Shown here one piece after another: positions 1-8,813 of a stretch of DNA of 64,000 nt. The notes under the pieces were generated by a model, which worked only from the letters and a program-made list of their open reading frames with translations, had not been told where the DNA came from and did not search any database. Source of the DNA: Rhodobacteraceae bacterium CCMM004 (GTDB lineage Bacteria > Pseudomonadota > Alphaproteobacteria > Rhodobacterales > Rhodobacteraceae); NCBI GenBank assembly GCA_004005435.1, contig RZWH01000002.1, positions 372,001 to 436,000 of the forward strand, written 5' to 3'. Made by a program: the position numbers and the translations under genes. How positions within the stretch are numbered: the stretch's first letter is position 1; every line of letters begins with the position of its first letter.

Positions 1-617
1 AACGGCCATACTTCGCCCCATACTTTTCAGCTGCGATGCGACAGAGCTGAAAGGGCAGCCCCTGACGCTTTGGGCCAAAACACCACAGCACATTGAAATC
101 TGTCAATCTTCTGGCTCGCAAAGCCGGGCTGCCATGAGCATGGTCGAAGGCCAATCTCGCATTCAGAATCCCTCGTCTTTTGCGGACCGAACCGCGGCTG
201 ATCCCGGGTTCTATCGTTTCTCGCGGGGCTTGCGCGTCCTGCGATGGCGTCCGGGGCAGCCGCCGACGGGGTCACATAGGCCTCAGGCGCGAATCTCGGC
301 AAGGCCAGGAGGGCAGATGTCAGCGCCGAGGGCGGACCCGTCCTGTTCCGGCTTGCAAGGGGAGTCCCATTGGGAGCGGTCCGTGCCTCCGCTTTTGCTC
401 CGATTGAGGGGGCCTGACTGGACGACGAGAGCCTATCGGATGATCTCACGGCGCCGGGGGGGGGGCGTCGATGCAGACCCAGGACCGCAGCCGAAGCGTC
501 ACCGCACGATTCGGCATCGTGCCGTCGCGCGTCGCACTGACCGGAATGGGGATCGGTTGCGCTCTGCGGCCGGGTCGGGCCCGCCACAGGGGATGTCGGT
601 CGGCGAGCGGGCTGTCG
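1..617. other. Left-edge region, no supported gene
   Basis: No frame here shows a recognisable domain or a convincing start with ribosome binding site. On the minus strand one frame stays open from about position 270 through the left edge (ending in AEKYGAKYGR at position 1), without an ATG inside the window. It could be the upstream part of a remnant or of a gene continuing outside. The first 180 bases look less GC-rich than the rest. A small hairpin lies at 504-522 (GCACGAT, loop TCGGC, ATCGTGC) but has no T-run. The downstream ABC gene ends at 618. Confidence 0.4.
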
Positions 618-2381
618 CTACGCGGCCTCTCCCAACTGCGCCCGTGCCAGCGCGGCGTAGCGGCCGCCGCGGGCGAGGAGGTCGGCATGACTGCCCGCTT
701 CGGCGACGCGTCCGCCGTCGAGGACCAGGATGCGGTCGGCGTGGCGCACGGTGGACAGGCGGTGCGCGATGACGATGGCGGTGCGCCCCTCCATCAGCCG
801 GTCGAGCGTGGCCTGGAGCCGCGCCTCGGTGGCGGCGTCGATGGCAGAGGTCGCCTCGTCCAGAACCAGCACCGGCGCATCCTTGAGGATCGCGCGCGCC
901 ACCGACAGGCGCTGCTTCTGCCCCCCCGACAGGCGCACGCCGCGTTCGCCGACGCGGGTGTCGAGGCCCCGGGGCAGCGCCTCGACAAAGGACAGCGCTT
1001 CGGCGGCGGCGAGGGCGGCGCGGATCTCGTCCTCCGATGCCCCCTCCCGGCCCATCGCGACCACCTCGCGCACCGTGGCGTCGAACAGGAACACGTCCTG
1101 GCTGACGCGCGCCACGCTCTTGCGCAAGGGGCGCAGGGCGAGGTCGCGCAGGTCGCGCCCGTCCAGCGTGACCCGCCCCCCTTGCGGGTCGTGAAAGCGG
1201 GACAGCAACGCGGCGACGGTGCTCTTGCCCGCGCCGGTGGGGCCGACGATGGCGACGGTCTCGCCCGGGGCGACGGCGAAGGACAGACCGCGCAGGACCG
1301 CACCCCCCTCCTCGTAGGCGAAATGCACGTCCTCGAAGGCGACGGCGCCGCGCACGGGGCGCGGGTCGACGGCACCGGGTGCCTCGGCGATCTCGGGCGC
1401 GGTCGCCAGGACGTCCTCGATCCTCCGCATGGCCGCCAGCGCCTTGTGCAGCGCCTCGGACGCACCGACGACCACATAGAGCGGCTGGTAGATGGCGGTG
1501 ACGAACAGCAGCACCGCGATCAGGTCCGCAACCTCGACCCGCCCCGCGGCGAGGCCGATGCCGCCGACCCAGACCACCAGCGCGATGGCGAGACCCGTGG
1601 CCCCGTCCACGGCCGGATCGAAGCGGCCGATCAGCGTGCGGTTGGCGATCTCGCGCCGGGCAAGCGCGCGCGACCCGCGCGACAGCCGCCTGCGCATGGC
1701 CCGCTCGCGGGCAAAGCCCTGAATCTCGATCATCCCCCCGACGTGGTCCTGCACCGTGCCGGCCAGCGCCGCCCCACGCTCGGATTCCTCGCGGAACGAC
1801 GGACCGATCTGGCGGCCCTGCCACAGGACGTAGGCCAGCGCGACCGGCAGAGGCGCGACGGCGACCAAGGCCAGCGCGGGGTCGATGAACAGCATCACAA
1901 TGAGCACCCCCAACCCGACGACAGCCGAGGTCACGAAGCCTTCGACGCTGTCGGCCAGCAGCGGCTCCATCCGGTAACTGTCTTCGGTGACGCGGGCGAC
2001 CACCTCGCCCGATGGGCGGCGCGCGAACCACGCCGGCGCCATACGCTGGATATGGCCGTAGAGCGCCAGGCGGGTGTCGTGGCAGGTGCGGAACGCGGCG
2101 ACATGGGCGTAATGGAAGATGCCGAAGTCGGCCGCGGAGCGCAGCGCGTAGGCTGCGACCACGGCGAGGGCCAGCACCCCGATCCCGACGACGGCCCCCG
2201 CCTCCACCCGCCCGACGATCTCGCGCACGATCATCGGCCCGGCCAGCGTGCCGGCGGTCTTCACCGCGATCAGCCCGCCGACGATGACCACCAGCCGACG
2301 GTAGCGGCGCAGGGGCGCGAGCGCGCGATACCCCAGGAGCGGACGCAGGGCGGCGACCGCCGGGGGGGCGTCACCACTCAT
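618..2381 (-). CDS. ABC half-transporter, exporter type (fused membrane and ATPase domains)
   Basis: 587 residues, the normal size of a type I half-exporter expected to work as a dimer in the inner membrane. An N-terminal six-helix membrane domain fills roughly residues 20-320. The nucleotide-binding domain follows, with Walker A GPTGAGKS near 375, signature LSGGQKQR near 480, Walker B VLVLDEATSAID near 505 and the H-loop histidine in AHRLS. Start is the ATG at 2381. It is the last gene of the minus-strand siderophore operon, about 310 bp after the nearest binding-protein gene. Context suggests export or membrane handling of a siderophore-like molecule (IrtA/IrtB-like ideas fit), but the substrate is inference; lipid or drug export is equally possible from sequence alone. 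Confidence 0.85.
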   Translation of the reverse strand: MSGDAPPAVAALRPLLGYRALAPLRRYRRLVVIVGGLIAVKTAGTLAGPMIVREIVGRVEAGAVVGIGVLALAVVAAYALRSAADFGIFHYAHVAAFRTCHDTRLALYGHIQRMAPAWFARRPSGEVVARVTEDSYRMEPLLADSVEGFVTSAVVGLGVLIVMLFIDPALALVAVAPLPVALAYVLWQGRQIGPSFREESERGAALAGTVQDHVGGMIEIQGFARERAMRRRLSRGSRALARREIANRTLIGRFDPAVDGATGLAIALVVWVGGIGLAAGRVEVADLIAVLLFVTAIYQPLYVVVGASEALHKALAAMRRIEDVLATAPEIAEAPGAVDPRPVRGAVAFEDVHFAYEEGGAVLRGLSFAVAPGETVAIVGPTGAGKSTVAALLSRFHDPQGGRVTLDGRDLRDLALRPLRKSVARVSQDVFLFDATVREVVAMGREGASEDEIRAALAAAEALSFVEALPRGLDTRVGERGVRLSGGQKQRLSVARAILKDAPVLVLDEATSAIDAATEARLQATLDRLMEGRTAIVIAHRLSTVRHADRILVLDGGRVAEAGSHADLLARGGRYAALARAQLGEAA

Positions 2382-2693
2382 CCGCGCACACGCCGCTGGG
2401 CAGAGGGACGGCGCTGCGCCCCTTCGTCCGACACCATTCCCCGGCCTGCCTCGGCTGAGGGCCCGGGCCAGCCGCCTCGGGCGGTCCACACGCGCCCGTC
2501 GACGGGTGGATCCGGGACCGTCGAGCCGCCGGGCGACGAACCGCGCCGGGAAAGGGACCGGGCCAGGAGAGGAAGAGGGAGGCGTCTCATGCGGTGTCTC
2601 CGGCTTTGACGTTGGGCCCGGTCGCGGCGGACGACGAGCAGGACGACGACGGCGGCGGCGGCCAGCCGGACACGACTAGCCACCGCCCCGCCC
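2382..2693. other. Gap between binding protein and ABC half-transporter
   Basis: 312 bases without a convincing gene. On the minus strand a GTG-initiated frame of 101 codons (2381-2683) has a short hydrophobic start (LAAAAVVVLLVV) followed by Arg/Pro/Ser-rich sequence, and its TGA overlaps the ATG of the ABC gene as ATGA. The overlap hints at coupling, but the composition resembles random GC-rich reading and no Shine-Dalgarno precedes it. I leave it uncalled. Confidence 0.4.
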
Positions 2694-3644
2694 CTACTCG
2701 GTGCGCCGGACGATCTCGTCCGACGTGGTGGCGGCGAGCACGACGAGGCCGAGCGCCATCAGCGCGTCGTAGGAGGCCGAGGTCGCCTCGTCGCGCGGCA
2801 GGATCACGATCTGCCCCTCCCGGCAAGCATGGAGCACGTCGCAGAAGGACGGCAACACCGCCTCCATCGCGGCGACGGCGTCGGCGGGAGTTTGCCCGGC
2901 ATCGTTGCGGTAGGTCAGAAAGACGATGTCGGCGTCGAGCTCGGGCAGGCGCTCGGCGCTCCAGCTCTCGGCGGTGCCCTCGGGGATCGCGTCCACCGCG
3001 GGCGGAAAGGCGAAGCCCGCGTCGCGCAGCACCTTGCCCAGCGCCGAATAGGTGTGTTGCACGTAGATCGCACCGTCGACGCCCTGCATCACCGCGACGG
3101 TGATCTCTTCGGTCGGCACGAGGCTCCTCAGCTGCGCGATCTGCGCCGCGTAGCGGGTCTGGAGCCGGTCGAGCACGTCCTGCGTCCCCGTCACCTCGGC
3201 CAGCAGGGGAAAGACGTCGATGGTCTGCCGTGCCGTGGTGTCGATCACCACGGTGGGCGCGATGGCTGCGAGTTGCGCCACATCGGCGGTCTGCCAGGTG
3301 GAGGTGAGGATGAGGTCTGGCGCGGCGCTGGCGACGGCCTCAACATCGGCCGGGCTGCCGCCGAGATAGGCGATATCGGAGTTGTCGAAGTCGTAGCCCG
3401 TCACGCGGATCGCGCCGCGGATGAAGGGCGCGCCCTCGGCGGTGGTGCGCCCGTGGCTGCCCACGGGGATGACGCCAAGTTCGATCAGCGGCGTGGCCAG
3501 GTTTTTGTCGTGCAGCACGGCGATCCGCTGCGGCTCGGCCGGCACCTCGACGGTGCGGCCCAGGTCGTCGGTGACGGTGCGCGTCTCATCTGCGGCGGCG
3601 GGAAGCGCCGCGACGAGCGCGGCGGCAAAGGCGTAGCGATGCAT
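2694..3644 (-). CDS. Iron-siderophore ABC transporter, periplasmic binding protein 1
   Basis: 316 residues with a clear signal peptide (about 20 residues, ending ALPAAADE) and the family's start motif TDDLGRTVEVPAEPQRI. It then shows the class III (FepB/FecB-like) two-lobe pattern, including DVEAVASAAPDLIL and IAPTVVIDT. It should capture an Fe-siderophore or haem-like ligand in the periplasm and deliver it to the FecCD permeases upstream in the operon. AAGGAG lies at good distance before the ATG at 3644. It is the last of four tandem binding-protein genes served by a single permease/ATPase set. The ligand cannot be told from sequence. Confidence 0.88.
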   Translation of the reverse strand: MHRYAFAAALVAALPAAADETRTVTDDLGRTVEVPAEPQRIAVLHDKNLATPLIELGVIPVGSHGRTTAEGAPFIRGAIRVTGYDFDNSDIAYLGGSPADVEAVASAAPDLILTSTWQTADVAQLAAIAPTVVIDTTARQTIDVFPLLAEVTGTQDVLDRLQTRYAAQIAQLRSLVPTEEITVAVMQGVDGAIYVQHTYSALGKVLRDAGFAFPPAVDAIPEGTAESWSAERLPELDADIVFLTYRNDAGQTPADAVAAMEAVLPSFCDVLHACREGQIVILPRDEATSASYDALMALGLVVLAATTSDEIVRRTE

Positions 3645-3700
3645 GGGGGGTCTCCTTGGGTTGCGGGCGGGCGCGGGGGCCGGTCCCCCGCGCGCCGGTG

Positions 3701-4690
3701 TCAGTCTGGGACTGCGATGCCAGGGCGACCGGCGACGTGGCTGACGATGATGTGGGTCAGCGTCTGCCAAGCCTGGAACGAGGGCACGACGGCGTGCTCG
3801 CGCGGCACCAGGATCATCCGTCCGTCGGCGCACGCCGCCAGGAAGTCGCAGTAGCCCGGCAGCATCTCGTCGAGCCGCGCGTCTTCGATCCGCGGCCCAT
3901 TCGCGGCCCCCTGGTCGATGCGGTAGTTGCCGAAGACGAAGTCGGCGTCCTGGGCCGGGATCAGCTCGGGCGAGCCGGTGATGCGCTCCTCCCCCGCCGC
4001 GCGCAGCCGGGCGCCCTCGCCCGCGATGGTGAACCCGATGCGTTCGAGGATGTAGCTCTTCATCGAGTAGTCGGCGTAGATGTTGACCTGGCTGGCGTCG
4101 GCACCGGCGGCCTGGATGATCGTGTAGGTGTAGTCGTTCTCCCCCACCCAGGCGGCGGCGTCCTTCAGGAGCGCCTGAAAGCGTGCGCTGCGGGCCTCGA
4201 ACTGCTCGGTCTCGCCCACGACGTCGGCGATGGCGCGATAGCTGTCGAGCGCGAAGCCGTCGGTGTCGACAAAGACGACCGGCCCCACCGCCTCGAACTG
4301 CTCGCGCAGGTCGGCATCGCGGGCGCGCGCGATCAGGAGGTCCGGCTCCAGCTCGGCCATCGCCTCGAAGTCGAACTGCTGCCAGGCGCCGGTAAAGGCG
4401 ATGTCGGAAGTGTCGAAGCTGACCCCGAGGATAACGTTCGCCGGGCGGATATAGGTGCTGCCATCCTCGCGGACGCGGCCGTGGCTGCCCACCACAGGCG
4501 CGCCGAGCTCGATGAGCGCGGTGGTGATGTCCCAGTCCCACAGACCGATGATGCGCTGCGGATCGACGGGGATCTCGACCGTGCGGCCCAGCGCATCGGT
4601 ATAGCTGCGCGTCTCCTGCGCGGCGGCAGGACCTGCGAGGGTCGCGGCGAGGGCGAGGGCCGCGAGCGTGGCGGTCGGACGTCTGGTCAT
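3701..4690 (-). CDS. Iron-siderophore ABC transporter, periplasmic binding protein 2
   Basis: 329 residues. Signal peptide MTRRPTATLAALALAATL with cleavage near AAAQE, then TDALGRTVEIPVDPQRI and the class III binding fold (FEAMAELEPDLLIA, FEAVGPVVFVDT). The start at 4690 is preceded by CAGGAGA; longer in-frame starts lack a ribosome site. It lies 56 bp after the third binding protein and 56 bp before the first, so all are probably cotranscribed. It resembles its three neighbours in layout but the pockets differ strongly in the lines I can align by eye, consistent with different ligands rather than recent duplication. Confidence 0.87.
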   Translation of the reverse strand: MTRRPTATLAALALAATLAGPAAAQETRSYTDALGRTVEIPVDPQRIIGLWDWDITTALIELGAPVVGSHGRVREDGSTYIRPANVILGVSFDTSDIAFTGAWQQFDFEAMAELEPDLLIARARDADLREQFEAVGPVVFVDTDGFALDSYRAIADVVGETEQFEARSARFQALLKDAAAWVGENDYTYTIIQAAGADASQVNIYADYSMKSYILERIGFTIAGEGARLRAAGEERITGSPELIPAQDADFVFGNYRIDQGAANGPRIEDARLDEMLPGYCDFLAACADGRMILVPREHAVVPSFQAWQTLTHIIVSHVAGRPGIAVPD

Positions 4691-4752
4691 CTCGGTCTCC
4701 TGTCGAGAGGGGCGTGCCGTGCAGGCACGCCGGGTGGGGGCGGCGTGGCGGC

Positions 4753-5715
4753 TCATTCGGCCACGAGGTCGCGGTCCAGGTCTTCGCGCAGGAGGATCGC
4801 CGCGACCTGGTCGAGTCCGTTTTCGGCCTTGCCCCAGGCGGAGCCGACCATGGCGATGCCATCGAGCGGATAGACCTGACCGGCGCGTGTCACGGCCATC
4901 GCCTGTACCAGCGGGTGCGCGGTAAAGGCCGCGTGGCTGTCCGAGGCGCCGCCGTCGTCGGCGTCGTAGACGAGGTGCAGCATCGCGTCCGCCTCGTGCG
5001 CGCCCACCGTCTCCATCGCGCGATACTCGCGCTCGGACCCGAGATCCCGCTCCGGCGCGGGGCGAAGGGGGTCGAGCGTGCGCAGGACCATGCCCATCGC
5101 CTGTGTCGGGTCGGCCGGATAGAACCGTCCCCCCGCCGCGTCATAGGTGAGGATGGACACGGTCGTTTGGGGCAGCCGGTCGCCCAGCGCCGCCCGCGTC
5201 TCGGCGGCCCGAGCCTCGAACCGCGCGCGCAACTCTTCGGCGCGATCGGTGCGGCCCACGAGGTCGGCGAACTGCATCAGCGCCGCCTCCAAGGGCTGCT
5301 GGAACATGTCGATGACGACGACCGGCGCGATGCCGCCCATCATCTCGGGCGCCTCGGGCGGCCAGGGCGCGGCGACGATCAGGTCGGGCTCCATGGCGGC
5401 GACGGCCTCGGCGTCGAAGGGGCCGCGATACGAGCCGATCCAGTCGACCTCCGACGTGTCGTAGCCGTCCATGCGGCGAAAGATGCGGGTGCCGTCGGAC
5501 TGCACGTGCCCGAAGCTGGCGACCGGGGTGACCCCCAGCTCCATCAGCGGCAACAGCGCGTTTTGATCGTGCAGCGTGACGATCCGCTGCGGGTCCGCGG
5601 GGATGCAGGTCGTGCCGGCCGCGTGCGCAAAGGCGCGCTGGCCCTCCGCGCAGTCCTGCGCGGCCGCAGGCAGGGCGAGGGCCGCAAGAGCTGCGGCGAG
5701 GGTGGGTCGGAGCAT
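4753..5715 (-). CDS. Iron-siderophore ABC transporter, periplasmic binding protein 3 (divergent)
   Basis: 320 residues with signal peptide MLRPTLAAALAALALPAAAQ and GGAGG before the ATG at 5715. It has the class III fold lines (DAEAVAAMEPDLIVAAPW, GGIAPVVVIDM). The usual TDxxGRTVEIP opening strand is replaced by a stretch with two cysteines (DCAEG and TTCIPADPQRI), which may form a disulfide in the periplasm. It sits between binding proteins 2 and 4 in the operon. The altered N-terminus suggests a distinct ligand. Membership of the family is clear from the rest of the chain; ligand unknown. Confidence 0.83.
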   Translation of the reverse strand: MLRPTLAAALAALALPAAAQDCAEGQRAFAHAAGTTCIPADPQRIVTLHDQNALLPLMELGVTPVASFGHVQSDGTRIFRRMDGYDTSEVDWIGSYRGPFDAEAVAAMEPDLIVAAPWPPEAPEMMGGIAPVVVIDMFQQPLEAALMQFADLVGRTDRAEELRARFEARAAETRAALGDRLPQTTVSILTYDAAGGRFYPADPTQAMGMVLRTLDPLRPAPERDLGSEREYRAMETVGAHEADAMLHLVYDADDGGASDSHAAFTAHPLVQAMAVTRAGQVYPLDGIAMVGSAWGKAENGLDQVAAILLREDLDRDLVAE

Positions 5716-5785
5716 GTTGTGCCTCCATCGGGGTGGGAGGCTGGCTGGGGCCCGGCCGGGCCCTGGCTCGCCGGTATCTCGGTGC

Positions 5786-6757
5786 TCAGTCGCTGGCGCG
5801 GGGGACATAGTCGCGCGTGGCGACATGGCTCAAGAGGATCGCGAGCGTCGACTCCAGCGAGGCGAAGCTCACCCCGCGCATCCGCTCGCGGTCGAGGAAG
5901 ACGTGCTGGTTGTGCCGCGGCGCGTGCAGCACCTCGTCCCACACCGGGATCAGCGCGTCCCACTGGGCACGTTGGAAGGTGGGCGTCTGGCCGAAGGCAG
6001 TATTGTAGGTGCCGATCAGGAAGTCGCCGTCGAGCTCGGGCAGGTATTCGGGGCTGATCCGCGCGTTGCCCTCGGTCAGGCCGCGGACGAAGGGCGGCGT
6101 GGCAAAGCCCAGCTCGCGGATCAGGTGGCTGAGCGCGGCATAGTCCCGGTAGGCGACGAGTTCGCCGTCGAACACCTCGGCAATGGTGATCGTCACCGCG
6201 CCTGGGTCGGGGATGGTGTCGGCGATCACCGCACGCGCCTCGCCCAGCCTGGTGTCGAACTGCGCCAGCCGGGTCTCGAATGCATCCAGCACCCCGGCGG
6301 CGTCCGCGATCTTGCGGTAGCGCTCCAGTAGAGGGTTGCTCCAGATGCCGATGACCACGGTTGGCGCGATGGTGCCGAGGCGGTCGATATCGTCCTCGCG
6401 CCAGTCGGGGATCAGGATGAGATCCGGCCGGGTTGCGGCGATCGCCTCGAAATCGGGGGCGTTCGGACCGCCGACATAGGCCAGATCGGTGTTGTCGAAG
6501 GTGATACCGAAGATGTCGTAGGCGCCGCGCGGATAGGGGGCGCCGCCGTTCTTGGCGCCGTCCCGACGGCCGGACGAGCCCACCAGGTTCGCGCCCAGCT
6601 CCCACAGCGGGGTGGTGAACTGCTCGCCGCGCAGCGACACGATGCGCTGCGGTGCCACCGGGATCTCGACGGTGCGGCCGGCGTCGTCGGTGTAGGTGCG
6701 CATCTCCTGCGCCTGCGCCGGCAGGGCGAGGAGGAGGGCCGCCAGAAGGAACCTCAT
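5786..6757 (-). CDS. Iron-siderophore ABC transporter, periplasmic binding protein 4
   Basis: 323 residues. Signal peptide MRFLLAALLLALPAQAQ, then TDDAGRTVEIPVAPQRI and the typical class III lines (DFEAIAATRPDLILIPDW, LGTIAPTVVIGIW). The start at 6757 is preceded by AAAGGA. It is the first binding-protein gene after the permeases, only 11 bp after the stop of the second FecCD gene, so it is the most likely primary partner of the transporter. The following three genes extend the ligand range. No lipobox is seen, so it should be a free periplasmic protein. Confidence 0.87.
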   Translation of the reverse strand: MRFLLAALLLALPAQAQEMRTYTDDAGRTVEIPVAPQRIVSLRGEQFTTPLWELGANLVGSSGRRDGAKNGGAPYPRGAYDIFGITFDNTDLAYVGGPNAPDFEAIAATRPDLILIPDWREDDIDRLGTIAPTVVIGIWSNPLLERYRKIADAAGVLDAFETRLAQFDTRLGEARAVIADTIPDPGAVTITIAEVFDGELVAYRDYAALSHLIRELGFATPPFVRGLTEGNARISPEYLPELDGDFLIGTYNTAFGQTPTFQRAQWDALIPVWDEVLHAPRHNQHVFLDRERMRGVSFASLESTLAILLSHVATRDYVPRASD

Positions 6758-6768
6758 GAGCCGTCCTT

Positions 6769-7818
6769 TCAGAGGTGAGAGCGCGCCTGCGCGCGCAGGA
6801 TGAGCCAGACGAAGACGGGCGCGCCGATGGCCGCCGTCACCAACCCAGCGGGGAGCTGGACCGGGGCAAAGGCGGTGCGGCCAAGGAGGTCCGCCGCGCT
6901 GACCATCAGCGCCCCGGCGGCGGCCGACAGGGCGAGGTGCAGACCCGGCCCGGCCCGGGCCAGGCGGCGCGCGACATGCGGCGCCACGAGGCCGACAAAG
7001 CCCAGCGGCCCAACGGCCGCCACCGCAAAGGCGGCGAGTGCGACCGACAGGGTGATGAGGATCGTCCGGTCGCGCCGGACGGCCGCGCCCAGACCCGCCG
7101 CCGTTTCCGGCCCCATGCGCAGCGCGGCCAGCGGACGGGCGGCCCACAGCAGCACCGGCGTCATGGCAAGAAGACCGAGCGAGAGATACGCCGCCTCGCC
7201 CCAGCCCGCCGCGTGGACCGAGCCCGCAAGCCAGCCCAGCGCGGCCAGCGCCCGGTCGATGTCGCCATAGGTCAGCAGCGCCTGGGTGCAGGCCGAGATG
7301 AAGGCCGCGACCCCAATCCCCGTCAGGATGAAGCGCATCGTTGCCCCGCCCGTCCGGCGCATGGCGATCCACTGGATCAGCGCCGCGACGACCAGCGCGC
7401 CGGCGAAAGCAAGGATCGGCCGCAGCCCGATGGGGGTCTGCGGAAAGGCGATCATGGCCGCGACCACCGCGAGGCCCGCGCCCTGGCTCACGCCCACCAG
7501 AGACGGGTCGGCGAGCACGTTGCGCGTGACCGTCTGTAGGACCGCCCCCGACAGCGCCAGGAGCGCGCCGGACAGAGCCGAGACCAGCGCGCGCGGAAAC
7601 CGGAACTCCCACACAACGGTCGTCGCCGTGTCCGACGGGGCCGCACCGAGGACGGTCGCCACCGACTGCCAAGCGCTCAGCGGAAAACTGCCGGACATGA
7701 GCGCGCCCACCAGCACCGCCAGGCTCGCCAGCAACAAGAGCGCGAGCACCGAGAGGGCGCGCAGCGGCAGGCGATAGGTGACGCGGCCGTCCAGCCGCTC
7801 GATCACGGCCTCGCTCAC
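6769..7818 (-). CDS. FecCD-family iron-siderophore permease 2
   Basis: 349 residues, within the family range, almost all in about ten hydrophobic helices. Family lines are visible: VWEFRFPRALVSALSGALLALSGAVLQTVTRNVLADPSLVGVSQGAG, read in pieces, and the cytoplasmic coupling region GPLGFVGLVAPHVAR. The start is taken as the GTG at 7818, which overlaps the stop of the upstream permease as GTGA and implies translational coupling. It should form the membrane channel as a heterodimer with the upstream permease, driven by the ATPase, for import of ferric siderophore from periplasm to cytoplasm. Confidence 0.9.
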   Translation of the reverse strand: MSEAVIERLDGRVTYRLPLRALSVLALLLLASLAVLVGALMSGSFPLSAWQSVATVLGAAPSDTATTVVWEFRFPRALVSALSGALLALSGAVLQTVTRNVLADPSLVGVSQGAGLAVVAAMIAFPQTPIGLRPILAFAGALVVAALIQWIAMRRTGGATMRFILTGIGVAAFISACTQALLTYGDIDRALAALGWLAGSVHAAGWGEAAYLSLGLLAMTPVLLWAARPLAALRMGPETAAGLGAAVRRDRTILITLSVALAAFAVAAVGPLGFVGLVAPHVARRLARAGPGLHLALSAAAGALMVSAADLLGRTAFAPVQLPAGLVTAAIGAPVFVWLILRAQARSHL

Positions 7819-8813
7819 AACCGCGCCCTCACCAGCCAGACGAAGACCGGCGCGCCGAGGATCGCGGTGACGAGGCCGGTGGAGATCTCGACCGGCGCCA
7901 GCACCAGCCGCGCGGCGATGTCCGCCACGAGCATGTAGATCGCTCCCGCCAGCGCCGACCATGGCACCACCGCGCGGTAGTCGTGGCCGACGAAGAAGCG
8001 GACGACATGGGGGATGACCAGCCCCACGAACGCCAGCGGCCCGGCAACCGCGACGGCGGAGGCGGTCAGCGCCACGACGGCGAAGAGGATGGCGACCTGG
8101 AGCTTTCTGACGTCGACGCCCAGGCCCGTCGCCGCCTCGTCGCCCATGGCCAGCGCCGTAATCTGCCGCGCCGCGCCAAGGGCGACGGCCAGCCCTGCGA
8201 GCGTCCATGGCAGGGCCCAGAGCGCCGTTTCCGTCCGGCGCCCGGCCAGCGTGCCGGTCAGCCAGACGCGCAGGGTCTCGAAACTGTCCTCGTCGATAAG
8301 ATGCGCCATCGAGATCAGCGCGCCGAGGAAGGCCGTGACCGCCGCGCCCGCCAGCACCAGCGTCAGCGGCGTCGCCCCGCCGGGGGCCGAAATGGCGATC
8401 CCCCAGACGGTGACGGCGCCTACGAGCGCGCCCAGTGCGGCGAAGACGGGGATGGCACCCGCCCCCCCGATGCCGAAAAAGCCATGCAGGATCACCACGG
8501 CAAAGGACGCCCCCGCCAGCAGTCCCAGCAATCCAGGATCGGCCAGCGGGTTGCGCGTGACCCCCTGCATCAGCGCGCCCGCAACCGACAGCGCCGCGCC
8601 GACCATCACCGCGATGGCCGCCCGCGGCACGCGCAGGTCGCGGATCACCACATGGTCGAAGGTGGAGGTGTCGTAGGCCAGGAACGCCTCGACCACGGTG
8701 CCGAGGGGGATGGTCTTGGCCCCCACCGAGACGTGCCAGCCGAATGCCACGGCCAAGAGCGCCAGCGCAACCGCGTAGGCCGGCACCTGCACGTATCGGG
8801 CCAATGCGCTCAT
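7815..8813 (-). CDS. FecCD-family iron-siderophore permease 1
   Basis: 332 residues with about nine to ten hydrophobic helices. Diagnostic family stretches are RDLRVPRAAIAVMVGAALSV, GVTRNPLADPGLLGLLAG and GPLAFVGLVIPHVVRFF. The ATG at 8813 overlaps the ATPase stop as ATGA, and its own stop overlaps the next permease start. The ATPase and both permeases therefore form a tightly coupled translation unit. Sequence supports ferric-siderophore (or haem/cobalamin) import generally; iron is favoured by the four class III binding proteins behind it. Confidence 0.9.
   Translation of the reverse strand: MSALARYVQVPAYAVALALLAVAFGWHVSVGAKTIPLGTVVEAFLAYDTSTFDHVVIRDLRVPRAAIAVMVGAALSVAGALMQGVTRNPLADPGLLGLLAGASFAVVILHGFFGIGGAGAIPVFAALGALVGAVTVWGIAISAPGGATPLTLVLAGAAVTAFLGALISMAHLIDEDSFETLRVWLTGTLAGRRTETALWALPWTLAGLAVALGAARQITALAMGDEAATGLGVDVRKLQVAILFAVVALTASAVAVAGPLAFVGLVIPHVVRFFVGHDYRAVVPWSALAGAIYMLVADIAARLVLAPVEISTGLVTAILGAPVFVWLVRARL

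Noticed and set aside
504-522. Hairpin as terminator of the ABC half-transporter gene
   Set aside because: Seven-base stem without a T-run on the minus strand and almost 100 bp past the stop.
471-2609. Very long open frame on the plus strand opposite the ABC half-transporter
   Set aside because: Mirror of a GC-rich gene; Asp/Arg/Gly/Gln-rich with no domain or ribosome site.
3645-4862. In-frame extension joining binding protein 1 to sequence upstream
   Set aside because: It would run antiframe through binding protein 2; signal peptide and AAGGAG mark the real start at 3644.
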